This document shows positions 17,103-24,680 of a stretch of DNA of 64,000 nt, in pieces. The stretch is from an uncultured Eubacteriales bacterium (GTDB taxonomy: Bacteria > Bacillota > Clostridia > Oscillospirales > Acutalibacteraceae), in assembly GCA_900317765.1 (NCBI GenBank), contig ONID01000002.1:29769-93768 (forward strand). Direction: 5' to 3'. Numbering within the stretch: the stretch's first letter is position 1; every line of letters starts with the position of its first letter. A program made the position numbers and the translations under genes. Below the pieces are notes generated by a model, which was not told the origin of the DNA, searched no databases, and was given only the letters and a program-made list of their open reading frames with translations.

Positions 17103-18110
17103 TTACTGTCTTTCCGATTCGGGAATGGCTGTGGCAAAATAGAGAATGTCGCTGAGTGTACGTTCACCGCCGTCGGCGACGTGATTGTATGGTTTGTTAT
17201 GAAAGTACAGAACAGACGACTGTCCTCCGTCCATATTGTAAGCGACGGTGCAGTTCTTACGCAGCATGATCTGACTGAGTTCAGCCATATTCACGCCGCG
17301 GGAATTATCCATTCTGCCGTCGACGGTACACAGCAGATAATGCAGCGGCCCGATTTGTCCTACGGCTGTTCTGGGGTTGTTTCCGTACGGACCGCAGGCG
17401 TAATTGGTTCCGAATTTCTTTAAGGCCTTGCCGTCATTGACCAGTGCGGGACCGAAGGAAAAGGACTGTGTTATTTTATTATTCTTGTAATACCCGTCTT
17501 TTTTGGCGGCGTGGTCTGACATGATAATGAAGTTCCCTTTCGAGTCAATGAGCAGCAAATCTTTGCCGTATGGTTTTTCACGGTAGAGAGTCCCGTTGCG
17601 GATGATGACGCCGTTGGAATTGTAATTGTAAAAATCCGCATTGACAGCGACAACAGCGTTGTTGTTCTTGGCGATCCTGCTTGCAAGCATTCGTTTGGTG
17701 CCGAACTGTCCTCCGGCAAAGGCTGTGCGAAGCTGCGAGGGATGGGCTATCGTAATTTCGGCAAAATTGGCTGTGACTGTTTTTTTGGAGATGTTAATCC
17801 TTTCGCGCCAGCAATTGACCGAAATGGTGGAGTCCTTGTAGCTGTCTTTTGTAAATCCGTCCGGATCGGGCAGAGGTGAAGGAGACTGATCCATCGGGAG
17901 CGTATATACCATCGGCAGATCAAATATCTTTTGATTGATATTGTCGTTAATCCTTGCGCAGCTTCGCTGAAAATCCGTGATGTAATGCTTCCCGGAGGAG
18001 GATGCACCTGCTGAGCCGAGATTGATCTGTTCCCCAGATGAAATAAAGGTCATGGCAATGACTGTCATCAGAAAAAGTGCCAGGATTCTGAGCCATACAG
18101 TTGTTTTCAT
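17103..18110 (-). CDS. NAGPA-like phosphodiester glycosidase family protein, membrane-anchored
   Basis: 335 residues with an N-terminal signal/anchor (residues about 7-25), then a phosphodiester glycosidase (DUF2233) domain. Hallmarks are NADFYN, NPRTAVGQ, TVDGR and NMDGGQSSVLYF. Family members cleave GlcNAc-1-phosphodiester bonds; bacterial homologues act on the outside of the cell and are often annotated as exopolysaccharide-related. The start follows GGAAGGAG. It lies 18 bp downstream of a lipoprotein gene and 29 bp upstream of the Lgt-like gene, so the three probably form one envelope operon. Confidence 0.87.
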   Translation of the reverse strand: MKTTVWLRILALFLMTVIAMTFISSGEQINLGSAGASSSGKHYITDFQRSCARINDNINQKIFDLPMVYTLPMDQSPSPLPDPDGFTKDSYKDSTISVNCWRERINISKKTVTANFAEITIAHPSQLRTAFAGGQFGTKRMLASRIAKNNNAVVAVNADFYNYNSNGVIIRNGTLYREKPYGKDLLLIDSKGNFIIMSDHAAKKDGYYKNNKITQSFSFGPALVNDGKALKKFGTNYACGPYGNNPRTAVGQIGPLHYLLCTVDGRMDNSRGVNMAELSQIMLRKNCTVAYNMDGGQSSVLYFHNKPYNHVADGGERTLSDILYFATAIPESERQ

Positions 18111-18128
18111 AACGAATCTCCTTCCGTT

Positions 18129-18731
18129 TCAATTGAGACCTAAAAGAGATTGATAAAGTTCATCCGTCATCTCAACACGCCATTTGCCGTTGCTGAGAAT
18201 CATCCGCACATCCAGCTCGGATGTGACGTAGAATTGCTCAGGCGCTTTGAGTAAGTCCTGCTTATTGCTTTCTATGATGTCAGCGGTGTCAGAGGGCTGC
18301 GTGAATTTCTTTCCTTCGAACATTTTTCTTTGCACGTCCTTTTCCACGTTCTCGGCAAGCGCTTGCTCAAAAAGCGACATATTCAGGGATGTCAGAGAGA
18401 TAGACACCAATGCTTTTTGCTTATCGCTGTCATTCCTGCTTTGGTTATTGATTTTCATGCTGCGGCTGTGTTGGAGCGCTTCAAACAGTTCTTTATCTGA
18501 ATTTTCCATGGGTGTGTCGGAGTGATTTGTCCACGTGCAGTTGAAAAGGAAATCATTGATCTTCGATTCGTCCTCACGGTTGACAGCCTCCATAAAGTCT
18601 GTCAGAGCGTCCGCAGGTTCTCCCGAGTCGCAAAGGGAATAGGAAGGAAGCGCGCATCCGGAGGTGACGATCAGAAAGAAAAACGCTGTTGCTAACAATG
18701 CTGTTTTGTACAGTGTCCTTAACGAACTCAT
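18129..18731 (-). CDS. Predicted lipoprotein of unknown function
   Basis: About 200 residues with a signal peptide and lipobox (VTSGC near residue 27), then an alpha-helical globular region that I do not recognise. The repeated theme of charged helices and a C-terminal domain ending in KWRVEMTDELYQSLLG is reminiscent of small SCP2/NTF2-like extracytoplasmic domains found in Clostridia, but this is weak. It is the first gene of the apparent lipoprotein-glycosidase-Lgt-like operon. A longer in-frame start upstream would destroy the signal peptide. Confidence 0.7.
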   Translation of the reverse strand: MSSLRTLYKTALLATAFFFLIVTSGCALPSYSLCDSGEPADALTDFMEAVNREDESKINDFLFNCTWTNHSDTPMENSDKELFEALQHSRSMKINNQSRNDSDKQKALVSISLTSLNMSLFEQALAENVEKDVQRKMFEGKKFTQPSDTADIIESNKQDLLKAPEQFYVTSELDVRMILSNGKWRVEMTDELYQSLLGLN

Positions 18732-18816
18732 TAAGACATCAGCCCTTTGTAAAAATATGATATGATTATAAAAATATATCACATCAGACAGTAATTGTCA
18801 ATATCGTAAACCGACG

Positions 18817-18855
18817 AAAAAAAGGAGGGGCATGCTCTTTGATAAAGCATGCCCC
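18817..18855 (-). terminator. Terminator of the Crp/Fnr-family gene
   Basis: Perfect 10-bp stem 18827-18836 with 18846-18855; on the minus strand it is followed by a T-rich tract. Confidence 0.8.
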
Positions 18856-18905
18856 ATGGAAAAGGAATATATTTGTATTTGATCAGATTTGTCCGGAATA
18901 ATGCC

Positions 18906-19586
18906 TTACGAAATACATTCGCTGTCCGGGATGAGCTCGAAGTGGTTCAGATTATAACGGATCAGTCCGTCCTTCTGCATTTTACTCAGTTCACTCGACA
19001 TGGCGCTGCGGTCAACCGCAAGATAATCGGCAAGCTGCTGCCGGGTAAAAGGAATATCAAAAGCGGGGGACTGATGCATGTTCATCTGCTCGGTAAAGTA
19101 GGAGAGCAGCTTCTGACGGGTAGAACGCCTTGAAATATGCTCCAGCTTACGCGTATTATTGAGCAGCTTTTTTGCCATAATTCTCATCATATTGCTGCGA
19201 AGCTGACTCTGACAGTCACCGATTTCCGGGACGAACGTAAGAATGCAGTCGATGTCGATGAAGATGACAACGGTATGACTGAGCGCAACCACGCTGACGG
19301 TCGGCATGTCGTATGGAAGCAGGGAGTGGACCTCGCCAAAAATATCGCCGCTTTACAGCTCGGAAAGCACGGTGTTGTTGCCTAAGAAATCAGCGTTGGT
19401 AATGCGTGCGCTGCCTTCAATGAAAACGACGATTTTATTAAGCTCATGGTTGGATCTGAAGACGTATTCGTCTTCATCGAATACGCAAACCTTTGCGTTA
19501 AAATAGTCAAGTATTTTGCCTATGTTCTCGGTGCATATGCCCGTGAACAGATCGTTTTTTCTGAGAATATCAATATACCTGTGCAT
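18906..19586 (-). pseudogene. Crp/Fnr-family regulator interrupted by one in-frame TAA
   Basis: Read through, this is a full-length 227-codon Crp/Fnr protein: an N-terminal cyclic-nucleotide-binding-like domain, a central helix, and a C-terminal winged helix (TRQQLADYLAVDRSAMSSEL). A single TAA occupies 19353-19355 on the minus strand, between NTVLSEL and SGDIFGEV, where homologues continue without a gap. The frame on both sides is the same, so there is no indel. It is either a recent nonsense mutation, a base-calling error, or readthrough. Relatives regulate oxidative or nitrosative responses; the divergent neighbour is a rubredoxin fusion and the flavodiiron gene is nearby, so it probably controlled that set. 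Confidence 0.88.
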
Positions 19587-19760
19587 AATTGTGTAAACAA
19601 CCCTTAACCTCACCAAAATATAGTTGTAAGTACAATTTACATATGAATTATATTATTTTCGGTTCAAATAGTCAATTGATAATTTTACCGAAATTGCCTT
19701 TTAAATTTTATAAAAAAGAAAATAAGAAATACTGTAGAATTTTAATTATTTACATTTTAA

Positions 19761-19789
19761 TTGACAAGAGTTGAATTATTATGTATAAT
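19761..19789 (+). promoter_or_regulatory. Promoter of the rubredoxin fusion gene
   Basis: Consensus TTGACA at 19761-19766 and TATAAT at 19784-19789 with a 17-bp spacer. Upstream, TTTCGGT (19657-19663) and ACCGAAA (19687-19693) form a widely spaced inverted repeat that could be an operator. Confidence 0.75.
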
Positions 19790-19820
19790 ATAATAAAATC
19801 AACATGGAGGTGTATTTTTC

Positions 19821-20423
19821 ATGGATACAAAAGCGTTGCAAAAGATACAGTATGGACTTTTTGTCCTGAGCGCATCCGACGCAGGCAAGGATAACGCCTG
19901 CATTGTCAACACCGTCGTGCAGGTGACGTCAAACCCGATGTGTATTGCCGTGACGGTCAATAAGCAGAACCTCACGCACGACATGATCGCCTCGACCAAC
20001 AAATTCAATGTCAGCATTATCGACGTCACCGCGCCTTTTGCGATATTTGAGCGTTTTGGTTTTCAGAGCGGACGCACAGCCGATAAATTCAAGGGTTTTG
20101 ACGGAGCAACACGCACCGGCAACGGCCTGATGCGGCTGACAGACCACGCCTGTGCCTATATCAGCGGATGGGTGATTTCCAGTGTCGATCTCGGGACGCA
20201 CACGATGTTTATCGCCCGTGTTGCCGATTGCGGTGTGCTCAGCGGCGAAGAAGCAATGACATATAACTACTATCATGCAAATGTCAAGCCAAAGCCGGAG
20301 GCCAACGCCAAGAAGGGTTTTCGCTGCAAAATCTGCGGATATATTTATGAGGGCGATGAACTGCCGCCCGATTTTGTGTGTCCTCTCTGCAAGCACGGTG
20401 CCGAAGATTTTGAGAAGATTTAA
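19821..20423 (+). CDS. Flavin reductase-like / rubredoxin fusion (high-molecular-weight rubredoxin type)
   Basis: 200 residues. Residues 1 to about 150 form a flavin-reductase-like FMN domain, and about 157-200 form a rubredoxin with CKICGYIYEG and CPLCKHG iron ligands. This is the layout of Moorella Hrb, which passes NADH-derived electrons to a flavodiiron protein for O2/NO reduction. A flavodiiron gene lies 3.8 kb away, transcribed in the opposite direction. The GGAGG ribosome site is well placed and the promoter is near-consensus. Divergent transcription from a Crp/Fnr gene fits regulation by that protein, although it is currently interrupted. Confidence 0.9.
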   Translation: MDTKALQKIQYGLFVLSASDAGKDNACIVNTVVQVTSNPMCIAVTVNKQNLTHDMIASTNKFNVSIIDVTAPFAIFERFGFQSGRTADKFKGFDGATRTGNGLMRLTDHACAYISGWVISSVDLGTHTMFIARVADCGVLSGEEAMTYNYYHANVKPKPEANAKKGFRCKICGYIYEGDELPPDFVCPLCKHGAEDFEKI

Positions 20424-20478
20424 GGTGGGTTGATACCCGATCTTGCTGCAATCATAACATCTGAAAAAACAGCAAAAA

Positions 20479-20513
20479 AGCCGGAGCGTCAAAGAATAGC
20501 GTTCCGGCTTTTT
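20479..20513. terminator. Bidirectional terminator
   Basis: Stem 20479-20485 with 20503-20509 plus weaker inner pairs; T-run at 20509-20513 on + and six A before it (T on the minus strand). It serves the rubredoxin fusion and the convergent acetyltransferase. Confidence 0.8.
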
Positions 20514-20550
20514 GTAAGCTGATCGATTAGTTTTCGTGCCGATTCCGATC

Positions 20551-21204
20551 TTATACGAGCGAACCTCCGAGCACCTGCGCCTGCTTGCCACTGGTAATAT
20601 TTTCCCAGGCTTCTTTGTCAAACGGCTGTTGTTTGAAAATGAAGCGCTTGTCCTCTTCGGTTATTTTTCTTATTACCCGACAGGGATTTCCTGCGGCTAC
20701 CGTCCAGTCGGGAACATCCTTTGTAACGACACTTCCCGCACCGATCACGCAGTTGCTTCCGATGGTCACCCCCGGGCAGATGACGACATTGCCGCCTATC
20801 CAGACGTTATCGCCGATGGTAACCGGAATGCCGTATTCATACATGGAATTCCGGCTGTCTGGATGAATCGGATGTCCAGCCGTGTAGATCGCCACATTGG
20901 ATGCCATAAAGCAGTTTTCGCCTATGGTGATCTTGGCCACGTCGAGCATGGTGCAGTTGTAATTGGCAAAGAAATTTTTTCCCACCTCGATGTTGAAACC
21001 GTAATCGCAGTAGAAAGGCGGGTTGATCCATGCGCCTTCCGACTTTCCGAGCAGTTCTTTCACTACTTCACCAAGACCTTTGAAGTCGCTTCTGTCCATC
21101 GTGTTGAGTTTCTGGGTCAGGATCCGCGCCTTCTTCTGCTGCTCCATCACGCTTTCATCCGAGATATACGCCATCCCTCTGTCGCGTCGTTCGATGTTGT
21201 TCAT
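20551..21204 (-). CDS. Maltose/galactoside O-acetyltransferase family (LacA/Maa/NodL)
   Basis: 217 residues. A short helical Maa-type N-terminal domain is followed by left-handed beta-helix hexapeptide repeats, with the family stretch NPPFYCDYGFNI near residue 61, the catalytic His in AGHPIHP near 110, and the C-terminal VVTKDVPDWTVAAGNPCRVIR. It transfers acetyl from acetyl-CoA to a sugar hydroxyl in the cytoplasm. It is convergent with the rubredoxin fusion gene and 21 bp downstream of the first DUF4190-type gene on the same strand. Confidence 0.9.
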   Translation of the reverse strand: MNNIERRDRGMAYISDESVMEQQKKARILTQKLNTMDRSDFKGLGEVVKELLGKSEGAWINPPFYCDYGFNIEVGKNFFANYNCTMLDVAKITIGENCFMASNVAIYTAGHPIHPDSRNSMYEYGIPVTIGDNVWIGGNVVICPGVTIGSNCVIGAGSVVTKDVPDWTVAAGNPCRVIRKITEEDKRFIFKQQPFDKEAWENITSGKQAQVLGGSLV

Positions 21205-21225
21205 AACTGTGCCGTCTCCCTCAAT

Positions 21226-21954
21226 TTAATTACTGAACATGGCAAAGAGAATGATCAGATTAAGCATAAGACCGATAATGCCAAGTATCAATCCGGCGGT
21301 TGACATTCCGGTGGGACGTGTACCGTCGTTTTTCGCTTTGGAAATGGCAGCGAATATGATAGCGAGCAATGATGGAATGGCGGTACAGCAGGAACCCAAT
21401 CCCGCCAAAGCGCATACCAGCGATGCCACCGCATATCCGTCGGTGGCGTTCTGCTGATTGATTATTACAGGGTTGACGGGCGTGTACTGATAGTACTGAT
21501 GAGTAACGCCGGGGGTGGAGGGCTGCTGCATCGGCTGTCCCATCGGCTGCTGATATGGCTGCTGCATTGGTTGTCCCATCGGCTGCTGATATGGCTGCTT
21601 CATCGGTTGTCCCATAGGCTGCTGCATTGGTTGTCCCATAGGCTGCTGCATCGGTTGCTGTACGCTGTCAACAGCAGGATCGGCCTCTTTCAGAATGGGC
21701 GTATTTTCGACCGACGCACTTACTTCCGGAATCACACCGACTGTTTCTGCCGTTGCCTTATTGGAAACTTCCAAAACAGGAAGCTCCGAAATACTTTTGA
21801 CAGACGGTATTTCGCTTACCGTTGGAGAAACAGCCGCTTCTGCGGAGGAAGGCTGATAATCAGACGCAGTTTTTGCAGCGTCGTTAGAAGACAGATTCGC
21901 AGAGGACTCTGCCGCCGTTTTTTCGGAATCAGTTTCAGGAATATAGTTGTCCAA
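21226..21954 (-). CDS. DUF4190-type membrane protein with Gln/Pro/Met repeats
   Basis: 242 residues: an acidic Ser/Ala/Glu-rich N-terminus (1 to about 95), a run of tandem QQPMGQPM-type repeats (about 100-150), and two membrane segments at the C-terminus separated by a short loop (GYAVASLVCALAGLG... and GLILGIIGLMLNL). The C-terminal part matches small DUF4190-like membrane proteins. No function is known. The repeats are encoded by a repeating CATCGGCTGCTG-like pattern on the + strand. A paralogue with the same layout lies 75 bp upstream. Confidence 0.75.
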   Translation of the reverse strand: MDNYIPETDSEKTAAESSANLSSNDAAKTASDYQPSSAEAAVSPTVSEIPSVKSISELPVLEVSNKATAETVGVIPEVSASVENTPILKEADPAVDSVQQPMQQPMGQPMQQPMGQPMKQPYQQPMGQPMQQPYQQPMGQPMQQPSTPGVTHQYYQYTPVNPVIINQQNATDGYAVASLVCALAGLGSCCTAIPSLLAIIFAAISKAKNDGTRPTGMSTAGLILGIIGLMLNLIILFAMFSN

Positions 21955-22029
21955 TTGATGATACCCCTTTCAAGAGACAAATGATAACTGATGATTAGTT
22001 AATGAAAAAGCAATCGCACTGCTGATGAC

Positions 22030-22512
22030 TCAGAACCTTGAAACGATCAGACCGTAGATCTGTTTCATCAATTCATTGATCTGTTCATCCGAGTAAACAC
22101 CCGAAGAGGCAAGGAAATCTCTGTATCTGTCGGGGTTAATCAGCAGATAGATAACAAAAGCCAGGAAGATTGTCAGCAGGATGCTGATGACAAGACCGAC
22201 CCAGGAAACGGCGGACTTCTTGTTGCGGATGACGCCGATCAGACCAAGGATCAGACCGATGGGGGAAAGATAAGTGCAGCTGATGATCGGGATAACGATT
22301 GACAGAATGCCGAGCACAAGACTCTTGTGCTTGCTTTCCTGCTGTACAGTGACCTGATAAGGATTGTAGGGAACCTGCTGCATCGGTTGCTGCATGATCG
22401 GCTGCTGATATGGCTGCTGCATCGGCTGCTGCATCGGCTGCTGTTCAGGCGTCGGTGTTGTCTGATAACCGTTGAAATTGGTGTAGCCGTTCTGATTGTT
22501 CTGATTGTCCAT
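22030..22512 (-). CDS. Second DUF4190-type membrane protein with QQPM repeats
   Basis: 160 residues with the same plan as its neighbour: Asn/Gln-rich start, PMQQPMQQPYQQP repeats (about residues 25-45), then two hydrophobic segments (LVLGILSIVIPIISC and a longer one near 105-128) and a soluble tail. Its presence next to the 242-residue relative suggests tandem duplication. Function is unknown; similar proline/glutamine arms often mediate protein contact at the membrane face, but this is inference. Confidence 0.75.
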   Translation of the reverse strand: MDNQNNQNGYTNFNGYQTTPTPEQQPMQQPMQQPYQQPIMQQPMQQVPYNPYQVTVQQESKHKSLVLGILSIVIPIISCTYLSPIGLILGLIGVIRNKKSAVSWVGLVISILLTIFLAFVIYLLINPDRYRDFLASSGVYSDEQINELMKQIYGLIVSRF

Positions 22513-22683
22513 AGTATAGATCCTTTCAATAAATTAATAGTAAGCAATCAATTGCTTGAAAGTATTATAGCAAAAAAATAATAATTTGTAAATATGTAAT
22601 CATAAAAAATATGTAGGATTTATATCATATTTTTCATCAAGTGCATTGGTAATTTGTTTCATATCAAAAAAATAAAATAAGAC

Positions 22684-22712
22684 TTGCCAAAAAACACGGT
22701 TGGTATTATAAT
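22684..22712 (+). promoter_or_regulatory. Promoter of yebC
   Basis: TTGCCA at 22684-22689, 17-bp spacer, TATAAT at 22707-22712. Confidence 0.65.
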
Positions 22713-22760
22713 AAAAGAGATTAAATAATACATAAATACCACACAGGAGGCTGCAATCCA

Positions 22761-23498
22761 ATGTCAGGACATTCCAAATGGAGCACAATCAAGAGAAAAA
22801 AAGAGAAGATCGACGGCGCCAGAGCCAAAATATTTACCAAGATCGGGCGCGAGATAGCCATTGCCGTACGTGAGGGAGGCAGCGCCGATCCGGGAGCCAA
22901 TGCCAAGCTGCGTGACTGCATCGCCAAAGCCAAGGCGAACAATGTGCCGAACGAAAACATCGAGCGCATTATCAAGAAGGCTTCGGGTGAAAACGACGGC
23001 AAGACCTACGAATCGCTCACCTATGAAGGCTACGGTCCTAACGGAATTGCCGTTATCGTAGAGGCGCTGACAGACAACCGCAACAGAACCGCCGCCGATC
23101 TCAGACATTATTTTGACAAATTCGGTGGCAATCTCGGCACCACAGGCTGCGTTTCGTTTATGTTCAATGAGAAGGGCGTTATTGTCATTGACAATGAGGA
23201 TGGCGAGATTGACGAAGATCAGATGATGGAAGACGCTCTCGAATCCGGCTGTTCGGATTTCCAGGCGGAGGGCGACGCCTTCGAAATATATACCGATCCC
23301 GCCGATTTCGGCGCAGTCGTTGCCGCGTTGGAGGAGAAGGGCTACACCTTCGTCTCTGCTGATGTCGAACAGGTGCCGGACACGTATTCCTCCATTGAAG
23401 ACGAAGAGGCAGCCGTCAAGATGCAGAAGCTTCTCGATATGCTCGAAGATAACGACGACGTGCAGAACGTATTCCACAACTGGGATAACGCAGAGTGA
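22761..23498 (+). CDS. yebC: YebC/PmpR-family protein
   Basis: 245 residues with the near-invariant start [18 protein letters not shown] and the three-domain YebC layout. Family members have been described as transcription regulators and, more recently, as ribosome-associated factors helping proline-rich translation; which applies here is unknown. AGGAGG lies 10 nt before the ATG. It is monocistronic between its promoter and a hairpin at 23528. A YebC role in polyproline or repeat translation would be a tempting link to the Pro-rich neighbours, but that is speculation. Confidence 0.93.
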   Translation: MSGHSKWSTIKRKKEKIDGARAKIFTKIGREIAIAVREGGSADPGANAKLRDCIAKAKANNVPNENIERIIKKASGENDGKTYESLTYEGYGPNGIAVIVEALTDNRNRTAADLRHYFDKFGGNLGTTGCVSFMFNEKGVIVIDNEDGEIDEDQMMEDALESGCSDFQAEGDAFEIYTDPADFGAVVAALEEKGYTFVSADVEQVPDTYSSIEDEEAAVKMQKLLDMLEDNDDVQNVFHNWDNAE

Positions 23499-23527
23499 TG
23501 TATTCCTGATTGAGTAATTGATTCTGA

Positions 23528-23566
23528 GCCCGAAATGTTCCGGGAATGAAGCGGAATATTTCGGGC
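23528..23566. other. Long hairpin after yebC without a U-run
   Basis: Arms 23528-23542 and 23552-23566 pair over 15 positions with one mismatch, but no T tract follows. It may protect the yebC mRNA 3' end or be a weak terminator. Confidence 0.5.
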
Positions 23567-23634
23567 TGTAGTCTGACATTCAGTGAGTGTCATAAAGAAG
23601 AAAAATAAAAAATCAAAAAAACTGAAAAAATGAC

Positions 23635-23663
23635 TTGACAATCCTTCAATGGTGTGTTATACT
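23635..23663 (+). promoter_or_regulatory. Promoter of the tRNA-Ala/tRNA-Leu unit
   Basis: TTGACA at 23635-23640, 17-bp spacer, TATACT at 23658-23663, 20 bp before the first tRNA. Confidence 0.8.
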
Positions 23664-23683
23664 TTAGAAGCTGTCGAAAGCAC

Positions 23684-23759
23684 GGGGCATTAGCGCAGTT
23701 GGGAGCGCGTTTGAATGGCATTCAAAAGGTCAGGGGTTCGACTCCCCTATGCTCCACCA
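23684..23759 (+). tRNA. tRNA-Ala(GGC)
   Basis: A 76-nt cloverleaf. The acceptor is GGGGCAT/ATGCTCC with the alanine-type G3:U70 wobble pair, anticodon stem TTTGA/TCAAA, loop ATGGCAT giving GGC, T-loop TTCGACT, discriminator A, and an encoded CCA. Confidence 0.95.
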
Positions 23760-23799
23760 GGTAATGTCTTGCGGATTTTATCTGCAAGACATTTTATTT

Positions 23800-23883
23800 G
23801 CCGGTGTGATGGAATTGGCAGACGTGCCGGACTCAAAATCCGGTGGTAGCGATACCGTACCGGTTCGACCCCGGTCACCGGCC
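23800..23883 (+). tRNA. tRNA-Leu(CAA)
   Basis: Class II tRNA: acceptor GCCGGTG/CACCGGC (23800-23806, 23876-23882), anticodon stem CCGGA/TCCGG with loop CTCAAAA (anticodon CAA), long variable arm GGTA/TACC, T-loop TTCGACC. CCA is not encoded. The discriminator base at 23883 is C, whereas bacterial tRNA-Leu almost always has A. Confidence 0.9.
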
Positions 23884-23902
23884 GTGGCAGGAGTGAATTT
23901 GC

Positions 23903-24532
23903 ATGATCAGAATCGAGCGCACAAGCGTGATGAATCTGGAAAACGCGATCAGAGGCGCGAGAAATCCCATGAACAGCTGGGCAAGAAGCGACAGCTTCTA
24001 CGATGAGAGCGGAAATTATGTGCTGGGACCGAACGACCTTGACCTTGCCCGCAGACTCCGCAAAGCGGGAAGCGATCACCGCAAATATCTCAGACAGGTG
24101 TTTGTCTCGGTGGACGTTACCGCTCCGATGTATTGGTGGAAGGAATACGATACATACAAGGTTGCGACGGTCGCCAATTCCACAAGCACCATGCACAAGA
24201 TCACGAGCAAGCCCTTCAGTATCGATGACTTCAGCCATGATCACATGACTCCCGCTACAGAGAAATTTATGATGTCGGTTGTGGATGAGCTTGAAGCAAT
24301 TCGCCTGCGCTATCTTGCCACCAAGGACAAGCGTGACTGGTACGATCTTATTCAGCTCCTTCCTTCAAGCTACAACCAGATGCGCACCTGTTCTTTTAAC
24401 TACGAAACGCTGATCAATATATATTTTGCACGCAAGGATCACAAGCTTGCCGAGTGGCACACATTCTGCGACTGGATTCTGACGCTTCCGTATGCCAGAG
24501 AACTGATTGTCTGTGCGGATACAAATGAGTAA
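23903..24532 (+). CDS. Conserved protein of unknown function next to tRNA genes
   Basis: 209 residues, soluble, no signal or membrane segment. Distinct stretches are LDLARRLRKAGSDHRKYLRQ near residue 45, VTAPMYWWKEYDTYKV near 72, and STSTMHKI. I recall similar proteins in gut Clostridia and their phages, always without an assigned function. It starts 19 nt after tRNA-Leu, and its AGGAG ribosome site (23888-23892) falls right behind the tRNA 3' end. With no promoter between, it is probably transcribed with the two tRNAs. A terminator follows. An ATG at 23930 is an alternative start. Confidence 0.75.
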   Translation: MIRIERTSVMNLENAIRGARNPMNSWARSDSFYDESGNYVLGPNDLDLARRLRKAGSDHRKYLRQVFVSVDVTAPMYWWKEYDTYKVATVANSTSTMHKITSKPFSIDDFSHDHMTPATEKFMMSVVDELEAIRLRYLATKDKRDWYDLIQLLPSSYNQMRTCSFNYETLINIYFARKDHKLAEWHTFCDWILTLPYARELIVCADTNE

Positions 24533-24541
24533 TCCGTTCCA

Positions 24542-24578
24542 AACTGCTGTATTTTTCAATATGGCAGTTTTTTGTTTT
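24542..24578 (+). terminator. Rho-independent terminator
   Basis: 12-bp stem (24542-24553 with 24558-24569) with a TTTC loop and a T-run. Confidence 0.85.
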
Positions 24579-24680
24579 AAAAAACATATAAAAATATCAA
24601 AAAAATGAATAAAAATCCTTTTCTTTTGGTAAAATATGTGCTATACTATATATAAATTTTACCTGAAGGGAGAAAAACAT

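Noticed and set aside
19617..19820. FNR/Crp box near TCAATTGA
   Set aside because: The palindrome is only 8 bp and lacks the TTGAT-N4-ATCAA form, so I did not call it; only the wider TTTCGGT/ACCGAAA pair is mentioned.
21530..21665. CRISPR-like short repeats
   Set aside because: The repeats are in-frame codons of the QQPMGQPM arm, with no unique spacers and no cas genes nearby. The 39-bp repeats at 63484 are coding too.
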